Assembly (NCBI GenBank): GCA_905221605.1
Contig: CAJNDS010002673.1
Coordinates: 252,584 to 316,583, forward strand
Origin: Symbiodinium natans
Taxonomy: Eukaryota; Sar; Dinophyceae; Suessiales; Symbiodiniaceae
Reading direction: 5' to 3'
Length of the DNA: 64,000 bases
Part shown: in pieces, positions 1-10,567 of the stretch
Layout: each line of letters begins with the position of its first letter
How positions within the stretch are numbered: the stretch's first letter is position 1
Made by a program: the position numbers and the translations under genes
The notes under the pieces: generated by a model
What the model was told of the DNA's origin: nothing
The model's database searches: none
The model's input: the letters and a program-made list of their open reading frames with translations, nothing else

Positions 1-5
1 TACGA

Positions 6-107
6 TTTGCTTAAGAACCCCCGCCGGACATGAGATAACAAACCCTACGTTGCCATAAGGAAGAGTATATGTTATTCTTGGGGTGGGGTTCTTAAGAAGA
101 TAGTAGT
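6..107. mobile_element. Inverted-repeat element, family 7
   Basis: TTTGCTTAAGAACCCCCG at the left and GGGGTTCTTAAGAAGATAGT at the right; its left edge is near the window start. Confidence 0.75.
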
Positions 108-346
108 CTGGGTTTAGCGTTAACTGCCCACACACCCAACTCTTCAAGCTTGAGCGGTTCAGGGAACCCCCTTCCCCCCACCTCCTCACCCCCTCGCCCC
201 CCCAACGCTTCGATGACACTGTGCAATGGGAGGTTTGCTGTAGATCCCCACACCTTAACCCTACACCTAAACCTGCGAGGCAGCCGAAAGTCAACAGACC
301 CGCGAGCCCATTGCCCGGGAAAAACTTGAGGTTTACCAGGTTTAGG

Positions 347-446
347 TTGGGATGCTCCCCTTATGCTAACATTCCTTAAAAAGGATCATAATAGGGGCCA
401 CTATGCTCCCTACTAAGGACTGTTCGTATAAGGGGGAACATCCCAA
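347..446. mobile_element. Inverted-repeat element, family 3
   Basis: Ends TTGGGATGCTCCCC and GGGGGAACATCCCAA, with interior arms GGATCATAA and ACTATGCTCC. Same family as 21838, 27893, 44232 and 51534. Confidence 0.8.
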
Positions 447-875
447 GGTTTAGGGTTTAGGGTTTGCCTTGCCTCTCAAATCAAGGGATTCAGGCTCGTA
501 ACCCTAAGGTTGTACCCCTAAAGGTTCCCCTCAAAATGCTCCTAATATGGCCCTTGTATTCCATTAGGGATCTCTAAAACAGGTCCCCAAAACGCAAGGT
601 AGTTACAACCTCAAGAGTTTGAGGGTTTCGGTAGCTGTTGGAGGGTGTGTGGGTTCAAAAGAGCTTAGGGTTTAGAGAGTAAACCCTAAGCCCCAAATCC
701 TCCTGCTTTCCTGGGCTTCTGCTGGGGCAGTTTATGGTTCAGTTCTTGTTCCTTTTCCCCTTAAACTGAGACGGGCTCTGTGGCTTCTTGCTCTCGGAGC
801 TTTCACGCCTAAGCCTTTTCTGCCTAAACCCCTTGGAGCCCGATATGATTTTCCGAAGGTCGTCCGGTATATGCT

Positions 876-986
876 ATATGGGTAGTTTCCTAAATTAGGG
901 TCCCCCTTTGGGTACACATTATAAGGCGGCACCCTTTAAAAAGGGGATCCCAAAAAAAGGACCCTAATTTAGAAAACTACCCATAT
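876..986. mobile_element. Inverted-repeat element, family 6
   Basis: Starts ATATGGGTAGTTTCCTAAAT and ends TTTAGAAAACTACCCATAT; ATTAGGGTCC at the left is matched by GGACCCTAAT at the right. Related copies at 1639-1792 and about 2950-3053. Confidence 0.82.
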
Positions 987-1220
987 GCCCAGCTCTATGC
1001 CCTTGTGGAGAGATGTGGGTGGCGGTCAGGCGAAGCCCCGGATTCCAAAGCCTCAGGATTGAGAGTTGCGGCAGGCTTGCGGCCTGGGGGTTTAGGGTTG
1101 AGTTACCAGGATGGGCTATTATACCCTATAACTAACCCCTTGAAAAGGCCCCTTTTTCGGGTTGATTATAGGTATTATGGGGATTATAAGGCCTGATAGC
1201 CCATCCTGGCAGACCCACAG

Positions 1221-1339
1221 CAACCCCCAACTATGCCGAGCGGCTGGAGCCCGGTACGCAACAGAAGCTGCGCACGGTTCATAGGGGCCCCGCCGCGCCG
1301 AGGCTGAAGAAGGTCGGCATGCAGCTGCACGATGCACAG
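1221..1339 (+). CDS. Gene A exon candidate
   Basis: Follows CCACAG and ends CAG|GCACGG (GC donor, phase 0). Reads NYAERLEPGTQQKLRTVH and then a basic stretch, with no stop through the exon. Confidence 0.5.
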
Positions 1340-4300
1340 GCACGGGGCTGGGCAAGCCTTAGGGGGAAGTTCCGGGCAACTTTTGGCATGTTGAGCACAT
1401 TGCCTTTCAGATGCAGGAAGACAATGGGGTTTCGGGGCCAGATGCGCCCAGTGCATTTCAAAGCTTGCCACTTCGTACGTCGCACATCTCGCGGGTGTCT
1501 GTGACCCGTCGGCTCTCTCTCCCGTCTAAACCGTGTGGAGGACGAGGTGGCGAGGTTGGAGAAGGAGCGTGGAACCAAGGGTACCGCAACGTGTTTGCTG
1601 ACTCAGTTCACGGCTGGGTGGCTAAACATTTCCCGCGTGGGTATAGTTCTCTAAATTACGGTCCCCTCAGACACACAGTGCAGCAAAAATTAGGGCCCCT
1701 AGTTGGGTCCCCTTTATAGTACCGCACTTAGGTACAACAAGGACTTGACAAGAACCCCCCAAAAGAGGGACCCTACTTGAGAGGACTACCCACATCACCA
1801 GTAACGCCCCATGCCCACGAGAGCCAAATGGGCCCCCCCTAGGGCTCCGCGATGCAAAGCCATGCCTAGCCCCAAATGCCATTTCGCCACTTTAGACGAT
1901 TCTTGTCGGTAGGAATAGAGACCTTCCTTCAGGGCAAGAAGTGCCGGTTCGGGGTTCGGGGTTCAGGGTTCAGGGTTCAGGGTTCAGGGTTTAGGGTTTA
2001 GGGTTTAGGGTTTAGGGTTTAGGGTTTAGGTTTAGGGTTTAGGGTTTAGGGTTTAGGGTTTAGGGTTTAGGGTTTAGGGTTTAGGGTTTAGGGTTTAGGG
2101 TTTAGGGTTTAGACCCGTCTACAATCGAGCCTGCAGTTGCTTGGCTATAAGGCTCCGGTCGACGCATGACCAGATGCACAACACGGAGGCCGAGCCAGCA
2201 ACCGATAACCCTCTGGCGGCTTATGAACCCCAGAAACACCACCCAAAAAATCGTATCGAAGCCCTAGAAGCCCCATAAACCTTAGAAACCCTATGAAACC
2301 CTTGAAACCCTAGAGAAACCACATAAACCAAAACCCCAAAGCCTGGCTTCCCTATGGCATTTTCAGGTTCGTGCGTGTGTGTGGGAACACTCAGAGACCT
2401 ATAAACCCTAGAAACCCTATAAACCCCCGTAACGCCTAGAAACCCCAGAAACCCCATAAACCATAACCCATCATCCCACCGGGCACCGCTGCCTCTCCTC
2501 CAGACACCCAACTGCTTTCCTTGAGAAGATGTGTGCTCAGCAGCTGGATCGTCAACCTGACATGGCCCAAAACAGGGGCCCCCAAAATATACTCAACAAC
2601 ACTTTGCTCCCTATACTCAGGGGCGTCCCAAATGGGTACCTTAAACCCTAAACCCTAAACCCTAAACCCTAAACCCTGTCGGAAACCCCCAAGCCTTCAA
2701 CCCGAAGACCTCGGACAACATGCTGACAATGGAGCTGGGCCCTCGGACCAAAGTTACTTGAAGGTGCATGGGCAGTTGCCAGTCACTCAAAAGTACCTAA
2801 GTGCAGGGTAGGATATGAGTTCCCTTCCTTACATGATAGCCCTGCTTCTAGCTGCCCATGAACCTTCATGCAGGTGACCATGAGTGCCATTCTGATTGCA
2901 TGTACAACCTTGCATAATCCCTAAGCGCTGTCCACTGCTATAACCCCATGTGGTCAGTTCTCCAAATTAAGGATCCCTTTTTGGGGGGGTACACATATTC
3001 GAGGCCGCCTTAATAATGGTGACCCCAAAAGGGGCCATAGATTTGTTAAGTGGCCATGAGGGAAATCCTCAATCCTGAGGTGTCCATATCAGCCCCCCCC
3101 CCCCAGGCATGTACTTTCCTGGCTCTTCGGAGGGAATGTGGGACTTGGTTCTTGGTCAAAAGGTCCTAAAAAATAATAAGGGGGGGGTCCCAAAATAGGA
3201 CCCTAACCCCTAGACCCTAGACCCTAAACTCTAAAAGGATACGGCTGCAACTCTTTTGGGGTATAGAGGTACCCCCCACTTCGGGAAAACCCCCCCATCT
3301 AAGGGGATACGAAGTAGAAGGTGCCCCCCAAAGCTCCTTAAGTGTTCAAGCTCCTTGAGTTAGGGTTTAGGGTTTCGGGTTCGGGCTTCGGGTTTTGGGT
3401 TTAGGGTTTAGGGTACAGGTTGAGGGTTTAGGGTTTAGGGTTTAGGGTGTAGGGTTTAGGGTTCAGGGTTCAGGGTTTAGGGTTTAGGGTTTAGGGTTTG
3501 GGGTTTTCAGCTAATGCCCGATGCTTTCCTAGACACAGTTCCTGAGTGATCGGCGCGGCAGAGCCCGCGAAGCTCGCTCTCGAATGGCATGGTTTTCGTC
3601 CCTGGCAGGCAGTGCAGTAGTCCTAGCCGTAAAAAGGGTTTAGGGTTTAGGGCTTAGGGTTTAGGGTTTAGGGTTTAGGGTTTAGGGTTTAGGGTTTAGG
3701 GTTTAGGGTTTAGGGTTTAGGGTTTAGGGTTTAGGAACTTGGGAACTTAGGCACAAGGTCACCTGAGAGACCGCGCCTGGCGTCCGAGGCTTCAAAAGCT
3801 TGGCCAGCAGCTTCAAGACGCTCAGGCCGGGGGCGATCGTTGGTTTCTGAATGTTGAGGGTTTTGGGGTTTTGGGTTTGGGGAGTGGGGTTTAGCGATCG
3901 TTGGTTTCTGAATGTTGAGGGTTTTGGGGTTTTGGGCTTGGGGAGTGGGGTTTAGGGTTGAGGGTTGAGGGTGAGAATTATTTTTTGGGGTTTGAATTTG
4001 CACTTGAGTTGCTTTAAGAACCTCAAGCCCTAAACCCGGAGCCCTTTTTGAAGTCAGGCTTGTGTTGTTAAGGTTCGTTGGAGGGTGTTGCATCAGGTTT
4101 TGTGTAGGGTGGGCGTTTAGGTCTTTTTGTTGAGTGGGTTTAGGGTTGAAAGGGCTGATCGGGTTTGTAGGTTTAGGGTTCCGGGCTTGTTTCGGTGAAC
4201 TCTGACCTGCAAAATCTCCATTAGACGAAGGAATTCATGGTTGGAGAAGTTACAAAGCATGTGTGGCAATCTTTCAGACTTCTGGGGATGATGCTTGACT

Positions 4301-5529
4301 GCATTTCCTGAGAACAGCATGCGTCTACATGGTTCGTCCGAGTTCTGGGGGCCGCGAACGTTACGATGCAAAGCTTGCCTGTTGCTGAGCAACCAGCACC
4401 CTGTGCCTAAACCCTAAACCCTAAACCCTAAACCCTAAACCCTAAACCCTAAACCCTAAACCCTAAACGGGGTTTTAGGATGCTTGGGCTGGAACGGCAG
4501 CATGCCAGTGGGAGGCGGAAGTCGCCAGGCTGGAGAAAGAGCAGGGTCCCGAGTTTTTGTTTCTGATCAGGGTTTAGGGTTTGGGGTTTAGGGTTTAGGG
4601 TTTAGGGGCTCCTTACGATTCATGTTGTGCATGGGTTGATCTTGCAGAGATGTCAGTTCTGATCCCAGTTGCCGCATCATTCCCATGTGGCAGCTGGTAT
4701 CTTGTAGCGCCTTGACCTTTGTGGTACTTTACTGTAACTTTAGATCCTTACCTTTTTTGGGTTTATTGGTTTTCTTATTAAGGCAGCTAAAAGTTTAATT
4801 TATAGCTACCCTCCTGAGTGCAGCCAAGTGACGTTCATCTTGCTGCCTTCTCCACCGGCTGGCTCAAGTCACCGCCACCTGCGTTTGGGGAGGTGCGATG
4901 CCCGGTTTAGGTGTTTTGCATGGCCAAGTGTCTTCCTAGGACTGTTAAAGGTTTAGGGTTTAGGGTTTAGGGTTTAGGGTTTAGGGTTTAGGGTTTAGGG
5001 CTTAGGGCTTAGGGCTTAGGGTTTAGGGTTCAGGGTTCAGGGTTCAGGGTTTAGGGTTTAGGGCTGTTAAAGATTCCTGCATATTTCTTCAGCCAGGGTC
5101 GACCACTCGTCTGATCGAAGAGTGCTCGGTAAGACTCTTTTGTTAGCTATGCCGGCGCGGTCGGGGAAGAACGCCAGGCCCTCGACGTGTCGCTTATCTT
5201 GCTCCAAAACTGCGGTTGGACCAGCACTCCAAGCCAACCTGTTGGAGTGGGCACCTTCGATAGAGTCTACCATGCTGTTGACTTCACGCTCGTCTCGCAG
5301 CAGTTTTGGCTAATTTTAAAGGTGTATGCAGAGCCCTCAGCAAGTCATGGGCCAATTCCAAGACACAAATGCCAAAGTCAACCTATTGCATGAGACAGGC
5401 AACATGTTACCCAGCTCGTGGGTCTGCAGCGAAACAAGGCTGCAACCCTTGAAGGGCTTGGAATGCCCGGGCTTGTCCCCCGGTCCTGCTACAGCAGGTA
5501 TTGGTAACGTTGAAGACCTCCTCAAGTAG
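1221..5529 (+). CDS. Gene A: coiled-coil protein, 3' part (tentative exon series)
   Basis: Function not recognised. Four short open pieces in the + direction look like exons: 1221-1339, 1541-1566, 2541-2580 and 4509-4541. Their translations are rich in E, R, L, K and A with a heptad-like look (EDEVARLEKE; WEAEVARLEKE), as expected of a coiled coil. Exon 1 ends at a phase-0 GC donor (CAG|GCACGG) and the next begins after AG in phase 0, so two adjacent pieces agree. A possible C-terminal piece, GIGNVEDLLK followed by TAG, ends at 5529, shortly before the start of gene B. Telomere-like tracts and inverted-repeat elements fill the introns. The 5' end is not in the window or not recognisable, and some exons are surely missed. 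Confidence 0.45.
1541..1566 (+). CDS. Gene A exon candidate (EDEVARLEKE-like)
   Basis: Follows GTGGAG; reads DEVARLEKE in phase 0, continuing the frame of the previous candidate exon. The donor is GA|GCGTGG or a GT site 14 nt later. Confidence 0.5.
1639..1792. mobile_element. Inverted-repeat element, family 6
   Basis: GGGTATAGTTCTCTAAATTA at the left; GAGAGGACTACCCAC at the right. Confidence 0.72.
1948..2112. repeat. TTTAGGG telomere-like tract
   Basis: Begins with TTCGGGG and TTCAGGG variants, then about 17 near-perfect TTTAGGG units. Confidence 0.95.
2756..2873. mobile_element. Inverted-repeat element, family 1
   Basis: Starts ACTTGAAGGTGCATGGGCAG and ends CTGCCCATGAACCTTCATGC. Confidence 0.8.
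3358..3735. repeat. Two TTTAGGG tracts with a unique insert
   Basis: Variant-rich tract 3358-3508 and pure tract 3635-3735, separated by about 125 bp of unique sequence. Confidence 0.93.
4407..4470. repeat. CCCTAAA tract
   Basis: About nine perfect units, shortly upstream of a gene A exon candidate. Confidence 0.95.
4509..4541 (+). CDS. Gene A exon candidate (WEAEVARLEKE)
   Basis: Follows GCCAG; reads WEAEVARLEKE up to GA|GCAGGG. It closely resembles the exon at 1541, which suggests a repeated helical unit within one protein. Confidence 0.5.
4949..5064. repeat. TTTAGGG tract with TTCAGGG and CTTAGGG blocks
   Basis: Units change in blocks (three CTTAGGG, three TTCAGGG) between perfect TTTAGGG units. 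Confidence 0.93.
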
Positions 5530-5610
5530 ACCTAACGTCACAGTATTCCCTCAAACGGGCGGGGATTACGATCTAGGTTCGACTTCAGAGGAAGTCATCT
5601 CCACAAAGCC

Positions 5611-5694
5611 ATGCCCAACTCGGAATTGTCCAACCTGAGCTGTGACCACTGCGGCCGTTTGGGGGCCCTCCTCCAGTGCGGGAAGTGCAAGGAG
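5611..5694 (+). CDS. Gene B exon 1 (MYND cysteines 1-4)
   Basis: ATG then 28 codons to KCKE, carrying CDHC and CGKC. It ends GGAG|GCTTGG; this GC donor restores the family spacing CKEVAYC when joined to exon 2. Confidence 0.88.
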
Positions 5695-8458
5695 GCTTGG
5701 GGGGGCTTAGGGTGTAGAGGGTCCACAGAGATAGCCCCACCCCTCCCCCTCCCCTCCCCCTGTGCCTCACCCTAAACCCTAAACCCTAAACCCTAAACCC
5801 TAAACCCTAAACCCTAAACCCTAAACCCTAAACCCTAAACCCTAAACCCTAAACAGGTGGCCTACTGCAACTTCACCTGCCAGAGGGATGGCTGGAAGTT
5901 GCACAAGGTCTGCTGCGGCAAGGCGACACCGCAAAACAGCCGCGAAGCGGCAGCCCCTCTGCCAACGCAAGGCGCCACGCTTAAGTCTCACAGTAGTTTA
6001 TGGTTTAGGGTTTAGGGTTCGCGTTCTGATGCAGTTGAAGCTGTGAGCGGTTGGAGAATCAGCATGAGCGCTCGATTCTGAGGCACACCGGAGCCACCGG
6101 CGGCCCCAAAAGCACCGAAGGTCGAGTGGTCCGCATCCACAGCTCCCCTTCGAACTCTGCCTCGGGTGACAGTTGCCAAGTCCCAGCATCTGGGATTGAG
6201 ACAAGCCGTTGCGGTCCAATTTGTTGCCGTAAAACCCTACAAAAATGCTTACGTGTGCTGCGCAGGAGCGTGTTCTTCTTGGTAAGTCTATCCCGGTCAA
6301 GGGAGACAATGAGCCGATACATCTGCACCAGAGCATACTTGAAGGCTCTCCTGGGTAGTTCTAAGAAGAGTTAGAAGTAAGGTACCCTATATTATAACCT
6401 TAATTCAGGTACTTCTAACCACACCCCTGAACCTTCAAGTAGAGCCGAGTTTGAGCAAGAAGCAGGCCTCTCCCCACAGAGAGGCCTCGAATTCAACTCT
6501 GAGCCTCCAACCCTGAAGCCCCAAGCCGCTGCCCGTACAACCCGCGCACGAACGCTCAGTATATAAAGCCTGACCCGAAACCCGAAGCCTTAAGCCCTAA
6601 GCCCTAAACCCCAAACCCTAAACCCAGGACACACAGGCCCAAGGTGGAAGAGTTCTTCGACCGCGAGGAGCTGGAGCCCGGCCTCTTAGGTGCTTTGGTA
6701 ACTTTTTGACCCATAGTTTGGGTGCTCTAGGGTTAAGGTTTAGGGTTTAGGGTTAGGGTTTGTGCAGCAGTCCTTTAGGGTTTGGGGTTAGGGGTCAGGG
6801 TTTAGGGTCTGAAACAAGGGTTTAGGGCCCTTCCCCTTCCCCTTTTTTTCCATGAGTAGCCCCCCTCCCCGCCTCCCTCCCCCCCCCCCCCCCCCCCCTC
6901 CCCCCCCTCCCCCCCGCCCCGAGACCCCCCCTGCAAAAAAAAATAAAACCAAAAAACAAAAAAACAAAAAGCTCAGACGGGAAGGCTTGGCCGTCGCCGG
7001 GAAGGCAAAGAAGAACTCCAAGTCGGACGCTTTCAACTACAGCAACTTTCAGTCTGCAGAGCTAGGGTTTGGGGTTTGGGGTTTCGGGTTTAGGGTTTAG
7101 GGTTTATGGTTTAGGGTTTAGGGTTTAGGGTCTCGGTGTAGGGTTTGGGGACTTGGGTTTGTGTAGGGCTAAGTGCACGCGAAGATTGTATAAGATTCTT
7201 TTGAAACCGACAAAACATATGGCTAGGGCGTTTGGCATTTGAAATGTTATTCCGGCTTTCCTCTTTTTGGCCTTGCTTGCACCTTAACCCCAAACCCCAA
7301 ACCCCAAACCCTCAACCCCAAACCCCAAACCCCAAACCCCAGACCCCAAACCCCAAACCCTAAACCCTAAACCCCTCCAAGGCAAGTGGGACAACATGTT
7401 CGACAGCGACGACGAGGCAAAGAAGACCAAGGAGACGAAGGTCTTCGGCTCATCGCGGCAGCCGATGCATGGACAGCCCATGGGCATGACGCCAGCGCGA
7501 AATCCGAATCTTAGGCGTGCTTGGGAATGCTTTTTCCTTTAAAAACTTTTGGGGGGTGCGATAGTTCCTCAGAAACAGCTGAAATGATGATTTTTGCTAG
7601 GGTTTTCGAGTTCAGTAGAGGAATGGGGACACCAAACGCGTGTCCACGGCTCAAGCCAAACAGGAGGCCCGGTCGGCCTTGGAGGAGGCAGAGAAGTTTC
7701 TCCATGCCGTGGCGGCCGAAGTCTTACATCAGGCTGGCACCATGGGACCAGGTAGCGTTCCTCGGCGCGCCAAGGTTTGGGGTTTAGGGTTTAGGGTTTA
7801 GGGTTTAGGGTTTAGGGTTTAGGCTAATCTAGGGTATTTTTAGCAGGTTCTTTTGGAAAGAGGCGAACCCCAAGAACCAAGAACACGCGCCGGATTCCAC
7901 ACTCGTCGCAAGAACCTTGTGAGAGAAGCCAGTGGAGGGTGCAATCCAAGAGACCCGAAACCCTAATTGGAATCCCAAGAGACCCTAAGCCCTACTTGGA
8001 ATTCCAAGAGCCCCTAAACCCTAAACCCACAAGGTTTGGGTCTTGGGCCCCGAAGCTGAGAAGACTGCTCGGCGGTGCCTCCGGATCCTCAACACGCGCG
8101 TGCTACCCATCCTCCCAGACGACTCCCTGGCCCAGCCCCTTGGGCGCTGGACCTTAAGGCGTACCCTAAACCCGCAGTAACCTAGTAGTAGCGTAGGTAA
8201 CCTTTAACCTTCTTGGGGTAGTATAATCCCCTTCTATTGCCAAAGGTCAACCGTAAATTTCCCCAGGTTACTGGACAACTAAGGGAGCTGGACCTTAAGC
8301 CGTACTTTAAACCCTAAGCCCTAAACCCTAAACCCATCTAAACCCTAAACCCTAAACCCTAAACCCGAAGCCTAAGGTTCCTCCAGGGATCAGCGAACTA
8401 CTTCCTCCGCCGGGCCACGGAGATTCGTGACCACGAGAGCCTTGGAGATGTGCTCTAG
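5611..8458 (+). CDS. Gene B: MYND-type zinc-finger protein, eight exons
   Basis: Small protein of about 220 residues. Exons: 5611-5694, 5857-5966, 6628-6675, 6977-7041, 7382-7494, 7664-7732, 8034-8129, 8387-8458. The first two encode a MYND finger in the expected order: C11-x2-C14, C23-x2-C26, then across a GC-AG intron YCxxxCQ, W, HxxxC. MYND fingers bind proline-rich peptides in chromatin and signalling factors; the target here is unknown. Later exons give an acidic patch (KWDNMFDSDDE), an alanine-rich helix and a C-terminus ending HESLGDVL then TAG. The start is the ATG 10 codons before the first cysteine; no upstream exon was found. Six of seven introns are read as GC-AG; the donor after exon 3 and the end of exon 7 were chosen by phase. 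Introns carry TTTAGGG tracts after donors and CCCTAAA tracts before acceptors. Confidence 0.8.
5768..5855. repeat. CCCTAAA tract abutting a 3' splice site
   Basis: Twelve units run straight into AAACAG|G, the acceptor of gene B exon 2. Confidence 0.95.
5857..5966 (+). CDS. Gene B exon 2 (MYND second half)
   Basis: Starts right after a CCCTAAA tract ending AAACAG. Reads VAYCNFTCQRDGWKLHKVCC, the second half of a MYND finger. The end is placed at AC|GCAAGG so that phase 2 meets exon 3; GC at 5923 is an alternative. Confidence 0.88.
6337..6440. mobile_element. Inverted-repeat element, family 1
   Basis: Starts ACTTGAAGGCTC and ends CTGAACCTTCAAGT; interior GTTAGAAGTA and TACTTCTAAC pair. Confidence 0.78.
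6628..6675 (+). CDS. Gene B exon 3
   Basis: Follows AACCCAG. Reads RPKVEEFFDREELE; GA|GCCCGG is the donor that agrees with the frame of exon 4. A slightly longer exon is possible. Confidence 0.65.
6977..7041 (+). CDS. Gene B exon 4
   Basis: Reads AVAGKAKKNSKSDAFNY. The donor A|GCAACT and the next exon's start AG|GCAAGT share GCAA; joined they give FNYSKWDNMF. Confidence 0.72.
7285..7375. repeat. CCCCAAA/CCCTAAA tract
   Basis: Mostly CCCCAAA units, switching to CCCTAAA just before gene B exon 5. Confidence 0.92.
7382..7494 (+). CDS. Gene B exon 5 (acidic KWDNMFDSDDE)
   Basis: Follows CTCCAAG after a CCCCAAA/CCCTAAA tract. Reads KWDNMFDSDDEAKK and then a G/M/P/Q-rich stretch; ends CCA|GCGCGA, phase 0. 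Confidence 0.75.
7564..7618. repeat. Dispersed intron repeat, copy 1
   Basis: TTCCTCAGAAACAGCTGAAA and GATTTTTGCTAGGGTT are repeated at 33363-33418 with few changes. Gene B intron here, gene F intron there. Confidence 0.82.
7664..7732 (+). CDS. Gene B exon 6 (helical)
   Basis: Follows AAACAG; reads EARSALEEAEKFLHAVAAEV in phase 0 and ends CAG|GCTGGC. A TTTAGGG tract follows within 60 nt. Confidence 0.72.
8034..8129 (+). CDS. Gene B exon 7
   Basis: Follows CACAAG; reads LGPEAEKTARRCLRILNT and on to LPDDSL in phase 0. The frame stays open to 8158, into the sequence duplicated around the 8181-8283 insertion; CTG|GCCCAG keeps phase with exon 8. Confidence 0.7.
8146..8314. mobile_element. Family 9 element flanked by ~28-bp direct repeats
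   Basis: A 103-bp element (8181-8283, CTAGTAGTAG ... GGACAACTAAG) lies between imperfect copies of GCTGGACCTTAAGGCGTACC (8146 and 8287; 25 of 28 bases equal). The left copy overlaps the end of the open frame of gene B exon 7. Confidence 0.85.
8387..8458 (+). CDS. Gene B exon 8 with stop
   Basis: Follows CTCCAG; reads NYFLRRATEIRDHESLGDVL and then TAG at 8456-8458. Confidence 0.75.
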   Translation, partial: GSANYFLRRATEIRDHESLGDVL

Positions 8459-9174
8459 GACCCAGACTAGGCTCTCGTTCCCCTTTTTTTCATTTTCGGG
8501 TTTCGATTATTTTTTTTGGGGGGATTAATGTTTCCTTATATAGACTAGGCTTTTGTTCCCTTTTTGTCTTCTTCTTTTTGGGGTTTAGATATGTTTGTTT
8601 TGTCTTTTTCTTGGGGGGGGGGGTAAACGAACAAGAAAAGTTTAAATTCTTTTTTTGGGGGGGGTTAATGTTTCCTTAAAGAGAGTAGGCTATTGTTGCC
8701 TTTTTAGGGTTTAGGTTCCCTATAAGAAAAGGTTACTCCTGGGCCTAGTGCTTGCTCAGCCGAGAGTCGAACTTCGAACTTCGTTTGGGGGGGGGGCTTC
8801 CCAGGGTTTGGGGTTTAGGGTTTAGGGTTTAGGGTTTAGGGTTTAGGGTTTAGGGTCAACTTATTCTTACTGATGCACGCATATCAAAAAGAATGCCTGG
8901 CTTGTTGGCTCCAGGATTTCGCCCTAAGCTGCAGTTCTCCTCTCTAGGGCCTCTAGGGTTCGGGTGTGAGGGCTAAAGTCTCTCGACTGTACCCTAAACC
9001 CTAAACCCTAGACCCTAAACCCTAAACCCTAAACCCTAGACCCTAAACCCTAAACCCTAAACCCTAAACCCTAAACCCTAAACCCTAAGCCCTAAACCCT
9101 AAACCCTAAACCCTAAACCCTAAACCCTAAACCCTAAACCCTAAACCCTAAACCCTAACCCTAAACCCTCACAG
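8459..9174 (+). other. Spacer after gene B with tandem-like repeats and CCCTAAA tract
   Basis: No exon recognised. It holds three diverged copies of a T-rich unit around AGACTAGGCTYTYGTTCC (near 8464, 8540, 8684; a related copy at 14991), several G runs, a TTTAGGG tract at 8806-8855 and a long CCCTAAA tract at 8991-9172 ending at the next acceptor. Confidence 0.6.
8991..9172. repeat. Long CCCTAAA tract
   Basis: About 25 units ending in CCTCACAG, the acceptor of a gene C exon. Confidence 0.95.
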
Positions 9175-10567
9175 CATTTCAGGAAGAAGAAGGTGGCCTC
9201 GAGCGCCAAGGCTGCGTTGCTGCAGGTACACCGTGCCTCGGGCATTGACGAGTTGGGTTTGAAGGGGTTTTCGTAGCCTACCGTCTACCGTAGTGCTTGA
9301 AGGTTTGTGGGTAGTGATATAAGTAGGGTTACATGGACCTCACATAAGCTGAGCTGTTTTAAGGGCTGAGATCAAGCGTATTCTAGCATGTAGAAAAGTA
9401 GAGGTCGAACAGTGCGATCCAGAAGCACGCGAAGTCAGCACACAAAGTCAGCTATGAATGTGGATGCAGGGAGGTTCATGCGTGAGGAAGCTCCAACCCT
9501 AAGCCCTAAACCCTAACCCTAAACCCTAAACCCTAAACCACAGCCCACAATGCGAAGGTCAGGGCTGTTTTGGAGGGTTCAGGAGTCAGGCTTCTCTCGG
9601 AAGAGGGCTTTGAGCTTGTGGATATATTTGTTTTGGCAGCGGGCTGGGAGTCCCTTTCCGGCTAAAAGTTGTTGGTGCCCTTGGGTGTAGGGTTTAGGGT
9701 TTAGGGCTTAGGGTTTAGGGTTTAGGGCTTGAGCTTAGGGCTTAGGGCTTAGGGTTTAGGGTTTAGGGTTTAGGGTTTAGGGTTTAGGGTTTAGGGTTTA
9801 GGGTTTAGGGTTTAGGGTTTAGGGTTTAGGGTTTGAGGGAGTTGTTCAGGGCTGAGCATCGTTCGATTCTTCATCGCGCTAAGCAGAGCACCTTTGAACT
9901 GGCATCTCCGGTGAGCGTCTTCCGTTTTGTTGATTTTTCCCCACGCTCGGTGAGTGGCCTCACTCAGACTCAGACCTGAGACCATTCAAGACCCCTACCT
10001 AGACCCTCAAATTGCACCTGGTCATGGCCTCGAACTTTAAGCTTACCCTCTATTTGTGTGGCAAGAGGCCTTTCTTCTGGGGTTCTCTGAGGGTTCAAGT
10101 AGTAATCCTTGAACCTTCAACTGTGCTTCCAGAGCTGAGGTGACACGACGCTGAATGAGGCCTACAGAGAGAACGCTTGCGACTTCCTGGCGGCCCTCTT
10201 TGAAGAGGACAAGGAGCTCGACAAGGCCAAGGAGATGGAGCGCATCGTGGAATCATATCGGAATGGCGAAGGAGGCGTAGTTCAAGCAGCTGATGCGCAA
10301 CCTCAGTCGCAGATCCCCAGTTCCTTTGCTGTTGCTAGGTCCTTCGATAGCCAGGCCTGCTGGTCAGGTTTCGCAACATGGAGATGGCAGGGAAGACGGT
10401 CTCGCCAGCGGCACATCCGAGCGAAGAAGGAGCAGAATATCAGCACACGATTCGAGGGCTACGGAGCAAAAGATGTAGACACCATTAGCAAGGCGAAAGC
10501 CATTCCATCTATAGAAGAGGTGCTAGCTCAGCTAGATCAGGAGGATGAAGACGAGCTTTTGTATTGA
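9175..10567 (+). CDS. Gene C: unknown protein, 3' part
   Basis: Not recognised. Exon candidates are 9175-9225 (after a CCCTAAA tract and CACAG; canonical donor CAG|GTACAC), 9850-9910 (after TTCAG; ends CCG|GTGAGC) and a long terminal exon 10140-10567. The terminal exon, 142 codons to TGA, is the longest clean coding stretch in this part of the window. It begins with a charged helix (FEEDKELDKAKEMERIVESY), has a central basic segment (QRHIRAKKEQ) and ends acidic (DQEDEDELLY). The gene may start upstream of 9175. Phases between these pieces do not all agree, so an exon is missing or a boundary is off. Confidence 0.6.
9688..9835. repeat. TTTAGGG tract
   Basis: About 20 units, with CTTAGGG variants clustered at the 5' side. 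Confidence 0.94.
9850..9910 (+). CDS. Gene C internal exon candidate
   Basis: TTCAG before, CCG|GTGAGC after: one of few canonical GT donors here. Reads AEHRSILHRAKQSTFELASP. Confidence 0.55.
10140..10567 (+). CDS. Gene C terminal exon
   Basis: Acceptor GCTGAG|GTGACA; an in-frame TGA lies just upstream, so the exon cannot extend further 5'. Open for 142 codons to TGA at 10565-10567. The C-terminus is DEDELLY. Confidence 0.75.

Noticed and set aside
2221-2511. Minus-strand ORF with repeated GFLGFLG/YRVSRVYR-type sequence
   Set aside because: Translation of degenerate AAACCCTA/GAAACCCCA repeats.
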